Made by a program: the position numbers and the translations under genes. Positions 23,504 to 31,703 of a stretch of DNA of 33,881 nucleotides are shown piece by piece; position 1 is the stretch's first letter; every line of letters begins with the position of its first letter. This stretch comes from Actinomycetes bacterium. Lineage in GTDB: Bacteria; Actinomycetota; Acidimicrobiia; Acidimicrobiales; Ilumatobacteraceae. The notes under the pieces were generated by a model. That model was not told where the DNA came from and made no database searches. It worked only from the letters and a program-made list of their open reading frames with translations. Where the stretch lies: the NCBI GenBank assembly GCA_014190295.1, contig BJGF01000007.1, positions 1 to 33,881 on the forward strand. Reading direction: 5' to 3'.

Positions 23504-23513
23504 CAAAAGCCCT

Positions 23514-23891
23514 ATGCCCACTTATGTTTACAAGTTCATTGACTCAGGTGAGACCATCGAGGTGCACCAAGCGTTTACTGACGACGCACTGACCGAGGCA
23601 TCGCACCCATCAGATGGCAAGATGCGCCCCGTCAAAAAAGTCTTCACACCAGTTGGCATCACTTTCAAGGGTGGTGGGTTCTACAAAAATGACAGCGCGG
23701 CGGGTTCTAAAACTGGGGCTAGTTCAAATTCTGGTTCTGCAGCAAACTCGACTGCTGCTGCAACAAGCACGCAAAGCACTAGTACGACCTCGACAGATAG
23801 CGAAAAGACTGCCAGCAAGCCTGAAACAAAAACCGAAACAAAGAGCGAGACGAAAACCGAAACGAAAGCTAGTCCAGCCAAAAGCGAATAA
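23514..23891 (+). CDS. FmdB/Ruc-like protein without zinc-ribbon cysteines
   Basis: This 125-residue protein starts MPTYVYKFIDSGETIEVHQA and continues FTDDALTEASHPSDGKM and VKKVFTPVGITFKGGGFYKN, which aligns with FmdB-type zinc ribbons. In the family, CxxCG occupies the position of FIDSGE and a second CxxC the position of ASHPSDG. Neither cysteine pair is present, and the protein has no Cys at all. Residues 61-125 are a disordered tail, first Ser/Ala/Thr-rich and then with ETK/SETK repeats. The Mycobacterium homologue Rv0991c (Ruc) is a redox-regulated chaperone whose cysteines bind zinc and sense oxidation, and its gene is near galU as here. This homologue cannot use that switch. ATG at 23514 starts the family match. 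Confidence 0.75.
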   Translation: MPTYVYKFIDSGETIEVHQAFTDDALTEASHPSDGKMRPVKKVFTPVGITFKGGGFYKNDSAAGSKTGASSNSGSAANSTAAATSTQSTSTTSTDSEKTASKPETKTETKSETKTETKASPAKSE

Positions 23892-23913
23892 CTGGCACAC
23901 ATGGCTTCTAGCC

Positions 23914-24324
23914 ATGCGAACAAAACTCATTGACCAGTGGCATGCGTTGTGTCGCGATGCTTCACGACAACGAGTCGTAATTATTTTGCTCTCAGTATTG
24001 AGTGCGTTGTTTTATTTAGTAACTGCACTTTCTTTTTCTCCTGACACGAGAGTTACCGCGGTTCAAGATTCGCGCTACGAAATACCCGTCGGGTTTCGTG
24101 CAGTTGCGATGCAAAGTGTTGGGCCACTGCCACAACTTCGCCCGGGCGATTACGTCGACGTGATCATTGATGCGGCAGTTGTGCTTGATCGAGTTTTAGT
24201 GATTGATGTTTCTTTGCAATCTGGTCACACCGAAACCGTGGTGCTTGCGGTGCAATCTAATCAAGCCCCACAAATCGCTAATGCTTCAGCGTTAGGCATA
24301 GTGACGCTAGTTCTAGTCGGCTAG
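23914..24324 (+). CDS. Membrane-anchored SAF-domain protein (CpaB-like)
   Basis: This protein of about 136 residues has a basic N-terminus, one membrane helix (about residues 21-43) and an extracytoplasmic part. RYEIPVGFRAVAM and LRPGDYVDVIID match the start and end of a SAF domain, as in CpaB/RcpC pilus-assembly proteins, whose SAF domains may bind polysaccharide. ATG at 23914 is the first start in frame with the helix; upstream codons of this frame lie within the FmdB-like gene. It follows that gene by 22 nt on the same strand. A SAF gene after the FmdB-like gene is common in Actinobacteria. Its stop TAG lies in a CTAG repeat. Confidence 0.7.
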   Translation: MRTKLIDQWHALCRDASRQRVVIILLSVLSALFYLVTALSFSPDTRVTAVQDSRYEIPVGFRAVAMQSVGPLPQLRPGDYVDVIIDAAVVLDRVLVIDVSLQSGHTETVVLAVQSNQAPQIANASALGIVTLVLVG

Positions 24325-24340
24325 CTCTAGTCGGCTAGCG
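24307..24340. repeat. CTAGTCGGCTAGC 14-bp tandem repeat at convergent stops
   Basis: CTAGTCGGCTAGCT (24313-24326) is followed by CTAGTCGGCTAGCG (24327-24340). CTAG occurs five times in 32 bp (24307, 24313, 24321, 24327, 24335). The SAF gene's TAG (24322-24324) is in the first unit and the uppP stop (24335-24337, minus strand) is in the second. The two units can form a hairpin. Confidence 0.6.
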
Positions 24341-25177
24341 CCAGTTTGTTGCGAGTGCGATCAATACTCCGGCACCGATCACGCAACGATAAACGACATA
24401 CGGTGCGAAAGTTTTCGTCCGCACCAAACGAATCATTGACGACATCGCAAAGAACCCTGAAATTGCGGCAGTTACGATTCCGACAATCATTGGCACAAGC
24501 AAACCGTCCGGAACCCCGTCACGCATAAGTTTTGCAACCGAGAACACGACTGCCCCTGAGATAATCGGCACGCTCATTAAAAACGACAACCTCGCAGCAG
24601 CATCGCGCGAATATCCTGAAAGTCGTGCGGCAGTAATCGTGATTCCAGATCGCGAAGTGCCGGGGTTGAGCGCCAGTACTTGTGCCAGACCAATGACAAG
24701 CGCATCGCGCGTCGTTAACGACTCGGCTGATTCTGAACTATTTTTGAATGTTGCTCGCCGATCAGCCCAGATAAGCACAAGACCAAAAACAATCAGACTC
24801 ACGCTGATCAGCGCGGGGCTACCAAGTTTCTCAGTGATCTTGTCTTCAAATGCTGCGCCGACGATGCCAGCAGGCACTGCAGATAGAACCAGCAACCATG
24901 CTCGACGGCCAACTGCAGTCAGAGGTTGTTTAGGGCGAAGAATTATTTGTGAGCCTTGACGAACATACAAAAACAAATCAGCACGCAAATAAATCAGAAC
25001 CGCAACAAGGGTGCCCAGATGCAAAGCCGTGTCAAAAGCCTTTTCTGTGGCTGGACCATCAAAATCACTCCAGCCAAATAGCCAGGGCACGATTTCTAGA
25101 TGACCGCTTGAAGAAATCGGCAGAAACTCTGTAAGCCCTTGCACAATACCCAGCACGATTGCGTGCAGGATTGGCAT
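24335..25177 (-). CDS. uppP: Undecaprenyl-diphosphatase UppP (BacA)
   Basis: This polytopic membrane protein has about 280 residues. The family motif IVQGLTEFLPISSSGHL is near the N-terminus and LNPGTSRSGITIT in the middle forms the second half of the active site. UppP removes a phosphate from undecaprenyl diphosphate, recycling the lipid carrier of peptidoglycan and other wall polymers; overproduction gives bacitracin resistance. ATG at 25177 gives the usual MPILHAIVLG start, while a GTG at 25192 would overlap the pmbA stop. It lies just after pmbA on the same strand. Its end shares a CTAG repeat with the SAF gene. Confidence 0.92.
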   Translation of the reverse strand: MPILHAIVLGIVQGLTEFLPISSSGHLEIVPWLFGWSDFDGPATEKAFDTALHLGTLVAVLIYLRADLFLYVRQGSQIILRPKQPLTAVGRRAWLLVLSAVPAGIVGAAFEDKITEKLGSPALISVSLIVFGLVLIWADRRATFKNSSESAESLTTRDALVIGLAQVLALNPGTSRSGITITAARLSGYSRDAAARLSFLMSVPIISGAVVFSVAKLMRDGVPDGLLVPMIVGIVTAAISGFFAMSSMIRLVRTKTFAPYVVYRCVIGAGVLIALATNWR

Positions 25178-25181
25178 GTTG

Positions 25182-26534
25182 TTATGAACCACTCATCATG
25201 ATGTCGCTGATTACAAGAGAAAGCCCCACGCTGCGCATCGGCAACCAGTCGATGTCGTTACCGAGATCAACAATGTTCAACAACATTTTTTGCAGTGTTG
25301 ATGCAATCGTGAACTCGCGAATAGGTGAACCAAGCGTGCCGTTTTTAATTACTATGCCAGATGCACCAGTCGAAAAATCTCCCGAAATCGTGTTGACTCC
25401 ACTGTGCATTCCAGAAACATCTTGAATCAGTACACCATCATCGATCGCGGCAATCAATTCGGCTTGGGTTTTATTGCCCGGCTGAACTTGCATCGCTAGA
25501 CATCCAACACCAGGCGAACCAGCAAAACCCCCGCGTACGGCGTTGCCCGTGCTCTGCGTGTTCATGCGGCGCGCACTGTAACTCGAATGCACGAATTTTT
25601 TAAGTACACCATTTTCGATTAATACGTTTCGTCGCGCGGCCAGACCTTCACCGTCGATATCTGTTGCCGTATATGCCAACTCGTTAGTCGGGTCGTCGAC
25701 AAGCGTGAATCGCGCGTCAGCAACTTGTTGGTTCAGACGATCGGCGAACAAACTGCGACCTTTGGCCAGGCTCTCACCATTTAATGCGCTCGACAAAATA
25801 CTGACGAATTGTGATGTGACGTACGGGTCTAAAACAATCGTGACTTTCTTGCTTGCTGGTTTTGTTGCGCCGAGCAAACGTGTGGCGCGATCGGCCGCTT
25901 CACGAGCAGCTTTGTTTAGATCAAATTCTTTTGGTGAGTCACCAACAGAAAACCCAAAACCAGTTTGCGCTTCGTCGCCGTCATCAGCGAGCGTCGCCAC
26001 AGACACATAACACGAGTTGCCCCGACCACTCTCACGAATCCCCGTTGTTGTGGATACTGCTGTTTCTCCCCAGCCATCTTCGTAGTTTGACTGCTCGGCT
26101 CGCACCCGGGCATCAGCCGCCAAAGTAAGTTTTTCTAGTTCTTTGGTGATCGAAATTTTTTGATCTGTTGGAAAATTCGCAAGATCTTCGTCCCAAAACT
26201 TTTGCGGAATCTGCGCGACACCATCTGGTTCTGCCAAACCGGCCCACTCATCTAAAGTGCCGAATTGAACATTGTCACGCGCTTGCGCGAGAACTTCGGC
26301 AACTGCATCGGCTTCAAGCGTGCCCGCATATGCAAAACCTGTTCGACCATCTTTAATAATCCGAATTCCGATGCCTTCACTTTGTGCCGAAACAAAATGC
26401 TCGACCTCGCCTTCGTAAACCCGAACTGAAGTTTCTCCACCGCGTGAGACATACGCTTCAATTTGCTCACCAGATTTTGCTAGACCAACTACTGAGTCTG
26501 CAAGTGCTTGTAATTCTGAAACACCAGAACTCAT
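25182..26534 (-). CDS. pmbA: TldE/PmbA, non-catalytic subunit of the TldD/E protease
   Basis: This 450-residue protein has the TldD/PmbA fold: the N-terminal VSRGGETSVRVYEGEVEHFV, a middle part with SGRGNSCYVSVATL, and the C-terminal GDFSTGASGIVIKNG. It has no HExxxH zinc site. In E. coli TldE (PmbA) forms a heterodimer with TldD and processes peptides such as microcin B17 and the CcdA antitoxin. The partner tldD is directly upstream and its stop overlaps this gene's ATG by 4 nt (ATGA at 26534-26531), so equal amounts are likely to be made. Confidence 0.9.
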   Translation of the reverse strand: MSSGVSELQALADSVVGLAKSGEQIEAYVSRGGETSVRVYEGEVEHFVSAQSEGIGIRIIKDGRTGFAYAGTLEADAVAEVLAQARDNVQFGTLDEWAGLAEPDGVAQIPQKFWDEDLANFPTDQKISITKELEKLTLAADARVRAEQSNYEDGWGETAVSTTTGIRESGRGNSCYVSVATLADDGDEAQTGFGFSVGDSPKEFDLNKAAREAADRATRLLGATKPASKKVTIVLDPYVTSQFVSILSSALNGESLAKGRSLFADRLNQQVADARFTLVDDPTNELAYTATDIDGEGLAARRNVLIENGVLKKFVHSSYSARRMNTQSTGNAVRGGFAGSPGVGCLAMQVQPGNKTQAELIAAIDDGVLIQDVSGMHSGVNTISGDFSTGASGIVIKNGTLGSPIREFTIASTLQKMLLNIVDLGNDIDWLPMRSVGLSLVISDIMMSGS

Positions 26535-27955
26535 GCCGCGGTGCCACCGATTGTCAGCGATTTCACGCGAAGTGTTGGCTGACCGTCACCGACAGGCACA
26601 CCTTGACCATCTTTGCCACACATGCCAGGGTTGCCCATTGCGAAATCGTTGCCGAGCAGATCGATATCTTTCAAAACTTCTGGACCATTGCCAATCAAGT
26701 TTCCTTCACGAAGAGGCTCGGTTATTTCACCGTTCTCAATCAAGTAAGCCTCGGTCATGCCGAATACAAAATCACCACTTGCCGTATCAACTTGTCCACC
26801 ACCGAGTTTGGCGATGTAGACACCATGTTTGGTGTCGCGAACAATGTCATCTGGATCTTCTTTGCCATTGAGCACAAAAGTATTCGTCATGCGCACCATC
26901 GGCAGATGTTGATAACTCTGGCGTCGGCCATTGCCGCTTTGCACGCGACCTTCTTTTCGTGCACGCAAATAATCCCACATGTAGTCGGTGAGTACGCCAT
27001 CTTTGATCAGCGTGTTGCGCTGCGACGGGTGACCTTCGTCGTCGACACCAATCGCGCCCCACTCGGCGGTCATCGTGCCGTCATCAATCAACGTCACAAG
27101 TGGTGAGGCAACGAGTTCACCCATCTTGCCGCGATACACGCTTGCACTTTTACCGACGAGGTCGGCTTCAAGTCCGTGTCCACATGCTTCATGAAATAAA
27201 ACTCCACCGCTACCGCGCTTGATAACTACCGGCATTGATCCAGATGGTGCTGGTCGTGCGCTGAGTTTTGTTACTGCTTGTTTGGCTGCGCGAATTGCCA
27301 ACTCTTCGACATCATTTTCGTCGAACATTTCGAAACCAATCGTGTGGCCGAGTGAGTCGTAGCCGGTTTGCATGCCACCATCACCAGTAGCAACGACACT
27401 GACTCGCAATAACGTACGAACCTGATCGTCGGCGCTCAGCACCCCGTTGCTGTTGGCAATCAAAATTCGTCGAAGTGAGTCGCCGTAGCCGGCAGATACT
27501 TGAACGATGGCCGAGTTCACTGCCCGTGCAGCAGCGTCAGCGCGTTTCAACAGTTCAACTTTGCGAGATTTTTCTACGCCATCTGGAGAAATTTTTATAT
27601 TGTTTACCGAGTGTCGCAACATCGAACCAAGTTGAACTTTGTTGACGCCGCCTCCCCCTTGCTTGGCGGCCATTGCTGCGGCCTCTGCGGCGGCAAGCAA
27701 GCCTCGCTCAGACAAATCTGAGGTGTGCGCAAAGCCGGTTGTTTCACCCGAAACAACTCGAATACCTGCGCCCCGATCACGACCAGAAGTAACTTGCTCA
27801 ACCTTGCCGTCATCTAAGCCTGCCGAAGTTGATCGTTTGTCCTCTATATACACTTCTGCGAACTCGGCACCCGTGCTACGCCCTTTAGCGAGCACCCGCT
27901 CTAATACATCTGGGGCTACTAGCGGTTCTGAATTTTGTGTCTTGGCCATTGCCAC
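26531..27955 (-). CDS. tldD: TldD zinc metalloprotease subunit
   Basis: This 474-residue protein has the HEACGH zinc site (His255, Glu256, His260, counting from the 27955 start) and the C-terminal metal ligand Cys446 in NPGMCGKDGQ. TGFAHTSDLS and TSASGDFVFGMTEAY-like segments fit the TldD fold. With TldE it forms the active protease; the substrate in this organism is unknown. ATG at 27955 or 27949 starts it. It overlaps pmbA by 4 nt and is followed by uppP, so tldD-pmbA-uppP is probably one operon. It diverges from the PAP2 gene by about 53 bp. Confidence 0.92.
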   Translation of the reverse strand: MAMAKTQNSEPLVAPDVLERVLAKGRSTGAEFAEVYIEDKRSTSAGLDDGKVEQVTSGRDRGAGIRVVSGETTGFAHTSDLSERGLLAAAEAAAMAAKQGGGGVNKVQLGSMLRHSVNNIKISPDGVEKSRKVELLKRADAAARAVNSAIVQVSAGYGDSLRRILIANSNGVLSADDQVRTLLRVSVVATGDGGMQTGYDSLGHTIGFEMFDENDVEELAIRAAKQAVTKLSARPAPSGSMPVVIKRGSGGVLFHEACGHGLEADLVGKSASVYRGKMGELVASPLVTLIDDGTMTAEWGAIGVDDEGHPSQRNTLIKDGVLTDYMWDYLRARKEGRVQSGNGRRQSYQHLPMVRMTNTFVLNGKEDPDDIVRDTKHGVYIAKLGGGQVDTASGDFVFGMTEAYLIENGEITEPLREGNLIGNGPEVLKDIDLLGNDFAMGNPGMCGKDGQGVPVGDGQPTLRVKSLTIGGTAA

Positions 27956-28008
27956 AGCCTAGGCGCAGCGAACTCTTTGCAACTTGTTGCACGCCGTATT
28001 CTCTAGTT

Positions 28009-28911
28009 GTGGATAATGCGACTTCTAAATCAATCAAAAAACGTGGTCGTCGCCCACTTCTGCCCGCCGATTTTGAACATCGGATGGTCTGGTGGAAAGA
28101 AGCACTGATCATTAGCGCCTTCTATTCGGTTTACACATTGATTCGAAATCAATTCGGCTCGACGCTTGTCAAAGGTGTCTCAGTGCCCGAGCATGCATTC
28201 ACCAATGCACTAAGAGTTATTCGTTTTGAGCGGTGGATTGGATTATTTCACGAAGAAACTATTCAGGATTGGTTCTTGCCGCACATTTGGTTTATCAAAA
28301 CGATGAATGTCTATTATGGCACGGCACATTTTTTTGTCACACTGGGTGTGTTCATCGCACTTTATAAACTTCGGCCATCGGTTTTCGGTCAATGGCGAAA
28401 TACTCTCGCGGTGATGACTGCACTGGCGATCATCGGCTTCTCAATGTTTCCGTTAATGCCACCCCGATTGCTCGATGCTCCATGCCCTGACGCCGGTTAC
28501 GGTGCTCAGTGCATCACTAGTGAACTGCGCACACGTAACGGTGCAGAAAATTTTGGTTTTATCGACACAGTAAAAGAATTTGGTGGGCCATGGGCATTCG
28601 ATAGCGGGCCTGCGAGCAAACTGACCAACCAATATGCAGCGATGCCGTCACTACATATTGGTTGGGCAACATGGTGTGCGTTTGGTCTCTGGCCGATCGC
28701 ACGAAAATTATGGATGCGTCTTGCACTATTGATTTATCCGAGCGTGACAATGGTGTGCATTATCGTCACCGCCAATCATTTTTGGATTGATGGGGCTGGC
28801 GGAATACTGGCGTTTGCTGTGGCTTATTTCATGGGAACTGAAATTCATTATTTCAACCACCGCCGTCTTGCATCCCAAATCGCTGGGACTCATCCGACAA
28901 CTCGGCACTAG
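28009..28911 (+). CDS. PAP2-family (Aur1/inositolphosphotransferase-like) membrane protein
   Basis: This is a polytopic membrane protein of about 300 residues. AAMPSLHIGWATW and ANHFWIDGAGG give the catalytic His and the HxxxD pair of PAP2-type enzymes. LHIGWATW and a two-part hydrophobic layout resemble inositol phosphorylceramide synthase relatives (PAP2_3). The enzyme would move or remove a phosphate head group at the membrane. GTG at 28009 is chosen: TATTCT (27997-28002) lies 6 nt upstream, which fits a leaderless transcript, and the longer frame to 27937 would overlap tldD. dxs starts 13 nt after its stop. It is a paralogue or distant relative of the protein at 224-1012. Confidence 0.78.
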   Translation: MDNATSKSIKKRGRRPLLPADFEHRMVWWKEALIISAFYSVYTLIRNQFGSTLVKGVSVPEHAFTNALRVIRFERWIGLFHEETIQDWFLPHIWFIKTMNVYYGTAHFFVTLGVFIALYKLRPSVFGQWRNTLAVMTALAIIGFSMFPLMPPRLLDAPCPDAGYGAQCITSELRTRNGAENFGFIDTVKEFGGPWAFDSGPASKLTNQYAAMPSLHIGWATWCAFGLWPIARKLWMRLALLIYPSVTMVCIIVTANHFWIDGAGGILAFAVAYFMGTEIHYFNHRRLASQIAGTHPTTRH

Positions 28912-28924
28912 CGTTAAGGGCGCT

Positions 28925-30904
28925 ATGGCGCTCTCAGATATTCGACAACCAAGTGATCTCGCGAACTTAACATACGAGCAACTTGCCGAACTGTCCAGTG
29001 AAATTCGAGATTTCATCGTTGAATCGGTAGCAAAAAATAGTGGGCATCTTGGTTCTAATTTAGGGGCGGTAGAACTGACACTCGCCCTGCACCGAGTTTT
29101 TGAATCTCCACGAGATGCAATTTTGTGGGATACAGGTCATCAGGCTTATGTGCACAAAATTGTTACCGGTCGCCGTGGGGGGTTTAGTACTCTGCGACAA
29201 GCCGGTGGTATCTCGGGCTATCCAAGTCGCGAAGAAAGTGTGCATGACTTCATAGAAAATAGTCATGCATCAACTGTGTTGAGTTATGCATATGGACTCG
29301 CCGTTGCACGCGACGTATCTGAAACATCGAGTCACCGCCACATTGTTGCAGTGATTGGTGACGGCTCACTGACAGGCGGCATGGCCTACGAAGCGCTGAA
29401 CAATCTTGGTCACTCGAAGCGTCGCGTGATCATCGTGCTGAATGACAACGGTCGCTCGTATGCCCCGACAATTTCGAACTTAACGAGCCCAATTAGCGTG
29501 AGCACGGCGCCCAACGCACTCGACACGACAGATGGCATGACCCGCCCACAAGATCGACTTACAAAAAAACTTTCACGCGCGCTCACAGATATTCGGTTGA
29601 ACCCGGTTTACGTTCGTCGTCAACGCAAACTCGAAAAATTTCTTTATGAGTTGCCGATTGTTGGTCAACAGGCCGAACGTGGCCTTGAAGCATTCAAGGC
29701 CGGCATTCGCGAATACTTGCAACCAACTGCTTTTTTTGAAGCACTCGGAGTTCGATATATCGGACCAATAGATGGTCACGATCAAGAAGAACTCGAACAT
29801 GCTTTAAAGTCGGCAACATTACGCGTCGAAGAAGGACCGCTAGTGATTCATGTGATCACACAAAAGGGTCGCGGTTACCCGCCAGCAGAAGACGACGACG
29901 AAAAGAATTTGCACGATGCACCAATTTTTGATCCGGTTACGGGTCCACCAAAGTCTTTGCCGACTGGCTACACCCAAGTATTTGCAGATTCGATAATCAA
30001 AATTGCCGAACAAGATGCACGCGTGATTGCAATTACCGCCGCGATGCCCGGACCAACAGGTTTGTTGCCGTTTCAGTCGCGCTTTCCTGATCGTTTTTTA
30101 GATGTTGGTATTGCCGAACAACACGCCGTAACTGCAGCAGCGGGCATGGCAATGGGTGGTCTGCGACCAGTTATCGCGTTGTATTCGACATTTCTCAATC
30201 GTGCGTGGGATCAAGTTGTTTACGATGTTGCGTTACACCGCTTGCCGGTAATTTTTTGTTTAGACCGCGCCGGCATTACCGGCGACGATGGCCCAAGTCA
30301 TAACGGCATTTTTGATATGGCGATACTTTCTAAAGTGCCGGGCATGCGACTATTCGCGCCGTCAAGCGCACAAGATTTAGCCAAGATGCTCGAAGATTCA
30401 GTTGCACTAGCAGACTCTGGCCCTGTGGCGATTCGTTATCCAAAAGGCTTGGCCAGAATCGTCAGTGAGCAAGAAGTTGGTTCTGGTTTGCAGGCTCGCA
30501 AATTGCGAACCTCTGCTGTGCCAAATGTTTGCGTTTTGGCGATCGGCAAAATGGTTGATGCCGCCGAAAAAGCAGTGGACATACTCAAAGAACGCGGTAT
30601 TGAAATCACCTTATGGGACGTTCGTTGTTGCGTGCCGGCAGATCTGCAGATGATCAGCGATGCATCCAAACATTGCGTGGTCGTAACTATTGAAGATGGC
30701 ATTCGAGATGGTGGCATCGGAATGATGCTCGCCGATGCAGTAAACAACATCGAAGGATCAGTTCATCCGCGAATCGAAATTCTTGGCTTGCCAACTAAGT
30801 TCACGCCTCAGGCCAAACCTGCTGCAATTTTAAAACAATTGGGTCTTGACGCTGACTCACTTGTTGAAACCATCACAAAACTTGCAACTGTGACCTCAGA
30901 ATAA
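28925..30904 (+). CDS. dxs: 1-deoxy-D-xylulose-5-phosphate synthase
   Basis: This 659-residue protein has the complete Dxs pattern. GHLGSNLGAVELTLALH is near the N-terminus, VIGDGSLTGGMAYEALNN is the thiamine-diphosphate site, IDGHDQEELEHAL is in the linker, and the transketolase C-terminal domains contain FLNRAWDQVVYDVALHRLP, DRAGITGDDGPSHNG and APSSAQDL. It joins pyruvate and glyceraldehyde-3-phosphate in the first step of the MEP pathway to isoprenoids. ATG at 28925 follows AAGGG closely and avoids a long overlap with the PAP2 gene. PAP2, dxs and the HisN-like gene are spaced 13 and 7 nt apart and are probably one operon. Confidence 0.94.
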   Translation: MALSDIRQPSDLANLTYEQLAELSSEIRDFIVESVAKNSGHLGSNLGAVELTLALHRVFESPRDAILWDTGHQAYVHKIVTGRRGGFSTLRQAGGISGYPSREESVHDFIENSHASTVLSYAYGLAVARDVSETSSHRHIVAVIGDGSLTGGMAYEALNNLGHSKRRVIIVLNDNGRSYAPTISNLTSPISVSTAPNALDTTDGMTRPQDRLTKKLSRALTDIRLNPVYVRRQRKLEKFLYELPIVGQQAERGLEAFKAGIREYLQPTAFFEALGVRYIGPIDGHDQEELEHALKSATLRVEEGPLVIHVITQKGRGYPPAEDDDEKNLHDAPIFDPVTGPPKSLPTGYTQVFADSIIKIAEQDARVIAITAAMPGPTGLLPFQSRFPDRFLDVGIAEQHAVTAAAGMAMGGLRPVIALYSTFLNRAWDQVVYDVALHRLPVIFCLDRAGITGDDGPSHNGIFDMAILSKVPGMRLFAPSSAQDLAKMLEDSVALADSGPVAIRYPKGLARIVSEQEVGSGLQARKLRTSAVPNVCVLAIGKMVDAAEKAVDILKERGIEITLWDVRCCVPADLQMISDASKHCVVVTIEDGIRDGGIGMMLADAVNNIEGSVHPRIEILGLPTKFTPQAKPAAILKQLGLDADSLVETITKLATVTSE

Positions 30905-30911
30905 TTTAGAA

Positions 30912-31685
30912 ATGAATTTGGCTGACGAACTTGCACTGGCGATTCGGTTAGCCGACGCTGCTGATGCAGTGAGCCTTGCAGGCTTCAACGCTCGAACTTT
31001 CACTGTCGAACGCAAAGCCGACAAGAGTGAAGTGACCGAAATAGATCGTGCGACTGAGACTGCGATAACAAATATTTTGCTCGCCGAGCGGCCAAGTCAC
31101 AGTGTCTACGGCGAAGAGCACGGCATCGTCGGGCCAAGCGATGCAAAGTTTCAGTGGGTAATTGATCCAATTGATGGCACAAGCAATTTCGTGCATGGCG
31201 TACCGGTGTGGGCGTCATTGATTGCACTCGTCGAAAATAATGTGCCTGTGCTGAGTGTCGTTTCGGCACCGGCACTTCAAATGCGCTGGTGGGCCCATGT
31301 CGACGGTGGAGCGTTTTACAATTCATCACCGATTCGTGTCAGCAAAGTCGACACATTGCGCCGTGCAAGTTTGAGCATCACCGCAAACAAGGGATGGGAC
31401 GCACTCGGTGCGACGCCGGCACTTACACAATTACAACAAGATGTTTCTCGCGTGCGCGGATATGGCGATTTCTGGCAACACATGTTGGTCGCCCAAGGTG
31501 CTGTTGATGTCGCAATTGACAGTATCGGTTTGGCGCCATATGACATCGCGGCGCTTGTGCCGATTGTTCAAGAAGCCGGTGGCAAATTTAGCGATCGCAT
31601 CGGCACACCTGACTGGCGAGCCAACTCATTGATTACTTCTAACTCACTGTTGCACGATGCAATACTCGCCTATTTGCCAAAATAG
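30912..31685 (+). CDS. hisN: Inositol monophosphatase-family enzyme, HisN-type histidinol-phosphatase
   Basis: This 257-residue protein has the inositol monophosphatase metal-site motifs: GEEHG (Glu), VIDPIDGTSNFVHG (Asp pair and lithium-sensitive site) and SIGLAPYDIAALVPIVQEAG near the C-terminus. GYGDFWQHMLVAQGAVDVAI is typical of HisN-type histidinol-phosphatases of Actinobacteria. It would remove phosphate from histidinol phosphate; a true inositol monophosphatase is the alternative. It begins 7 nt after dxs and probably shares its transcript. No other his gene is visible. Confidence 0.85.
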   Translation: MNLADELALAIRLADAADAVSLAGFNARTFTVERKADKSEVTEIDRATETAITNILLAERPSHSVYGEEHGIVGPSDAKFQWVIDPIDGTSNFVHGVPVWASLIALVENNVPVLSVVSAPALQMRWWAHVDGGAFYNSSPIRVSKVDTLRRASLSITANKGWDALGATPALTQLQQDVSRVRGYGDFWQHMLVAQGAVDVAIDSIGLAPYDIAALVPIVQEAGGKFSDRIGTPDWRANSLITSNSLLHDAILAYLPK

Positions 31686-31703
31686 TTTTTAGTTACGCGC
31701 GCT

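Noticed and set aside
23412-23513. Longer FmdB-like protein starting at 23412
   Set aside because: The extra 34 residues are antisense to the start of galU and the family match begins exactly at ATG 23514.
26384-27106. 240-residue plus-strand frame across the tldE/tldD junction
   Set aside because: It is antisense to two well-supported protease genes and shows no domain pattern.
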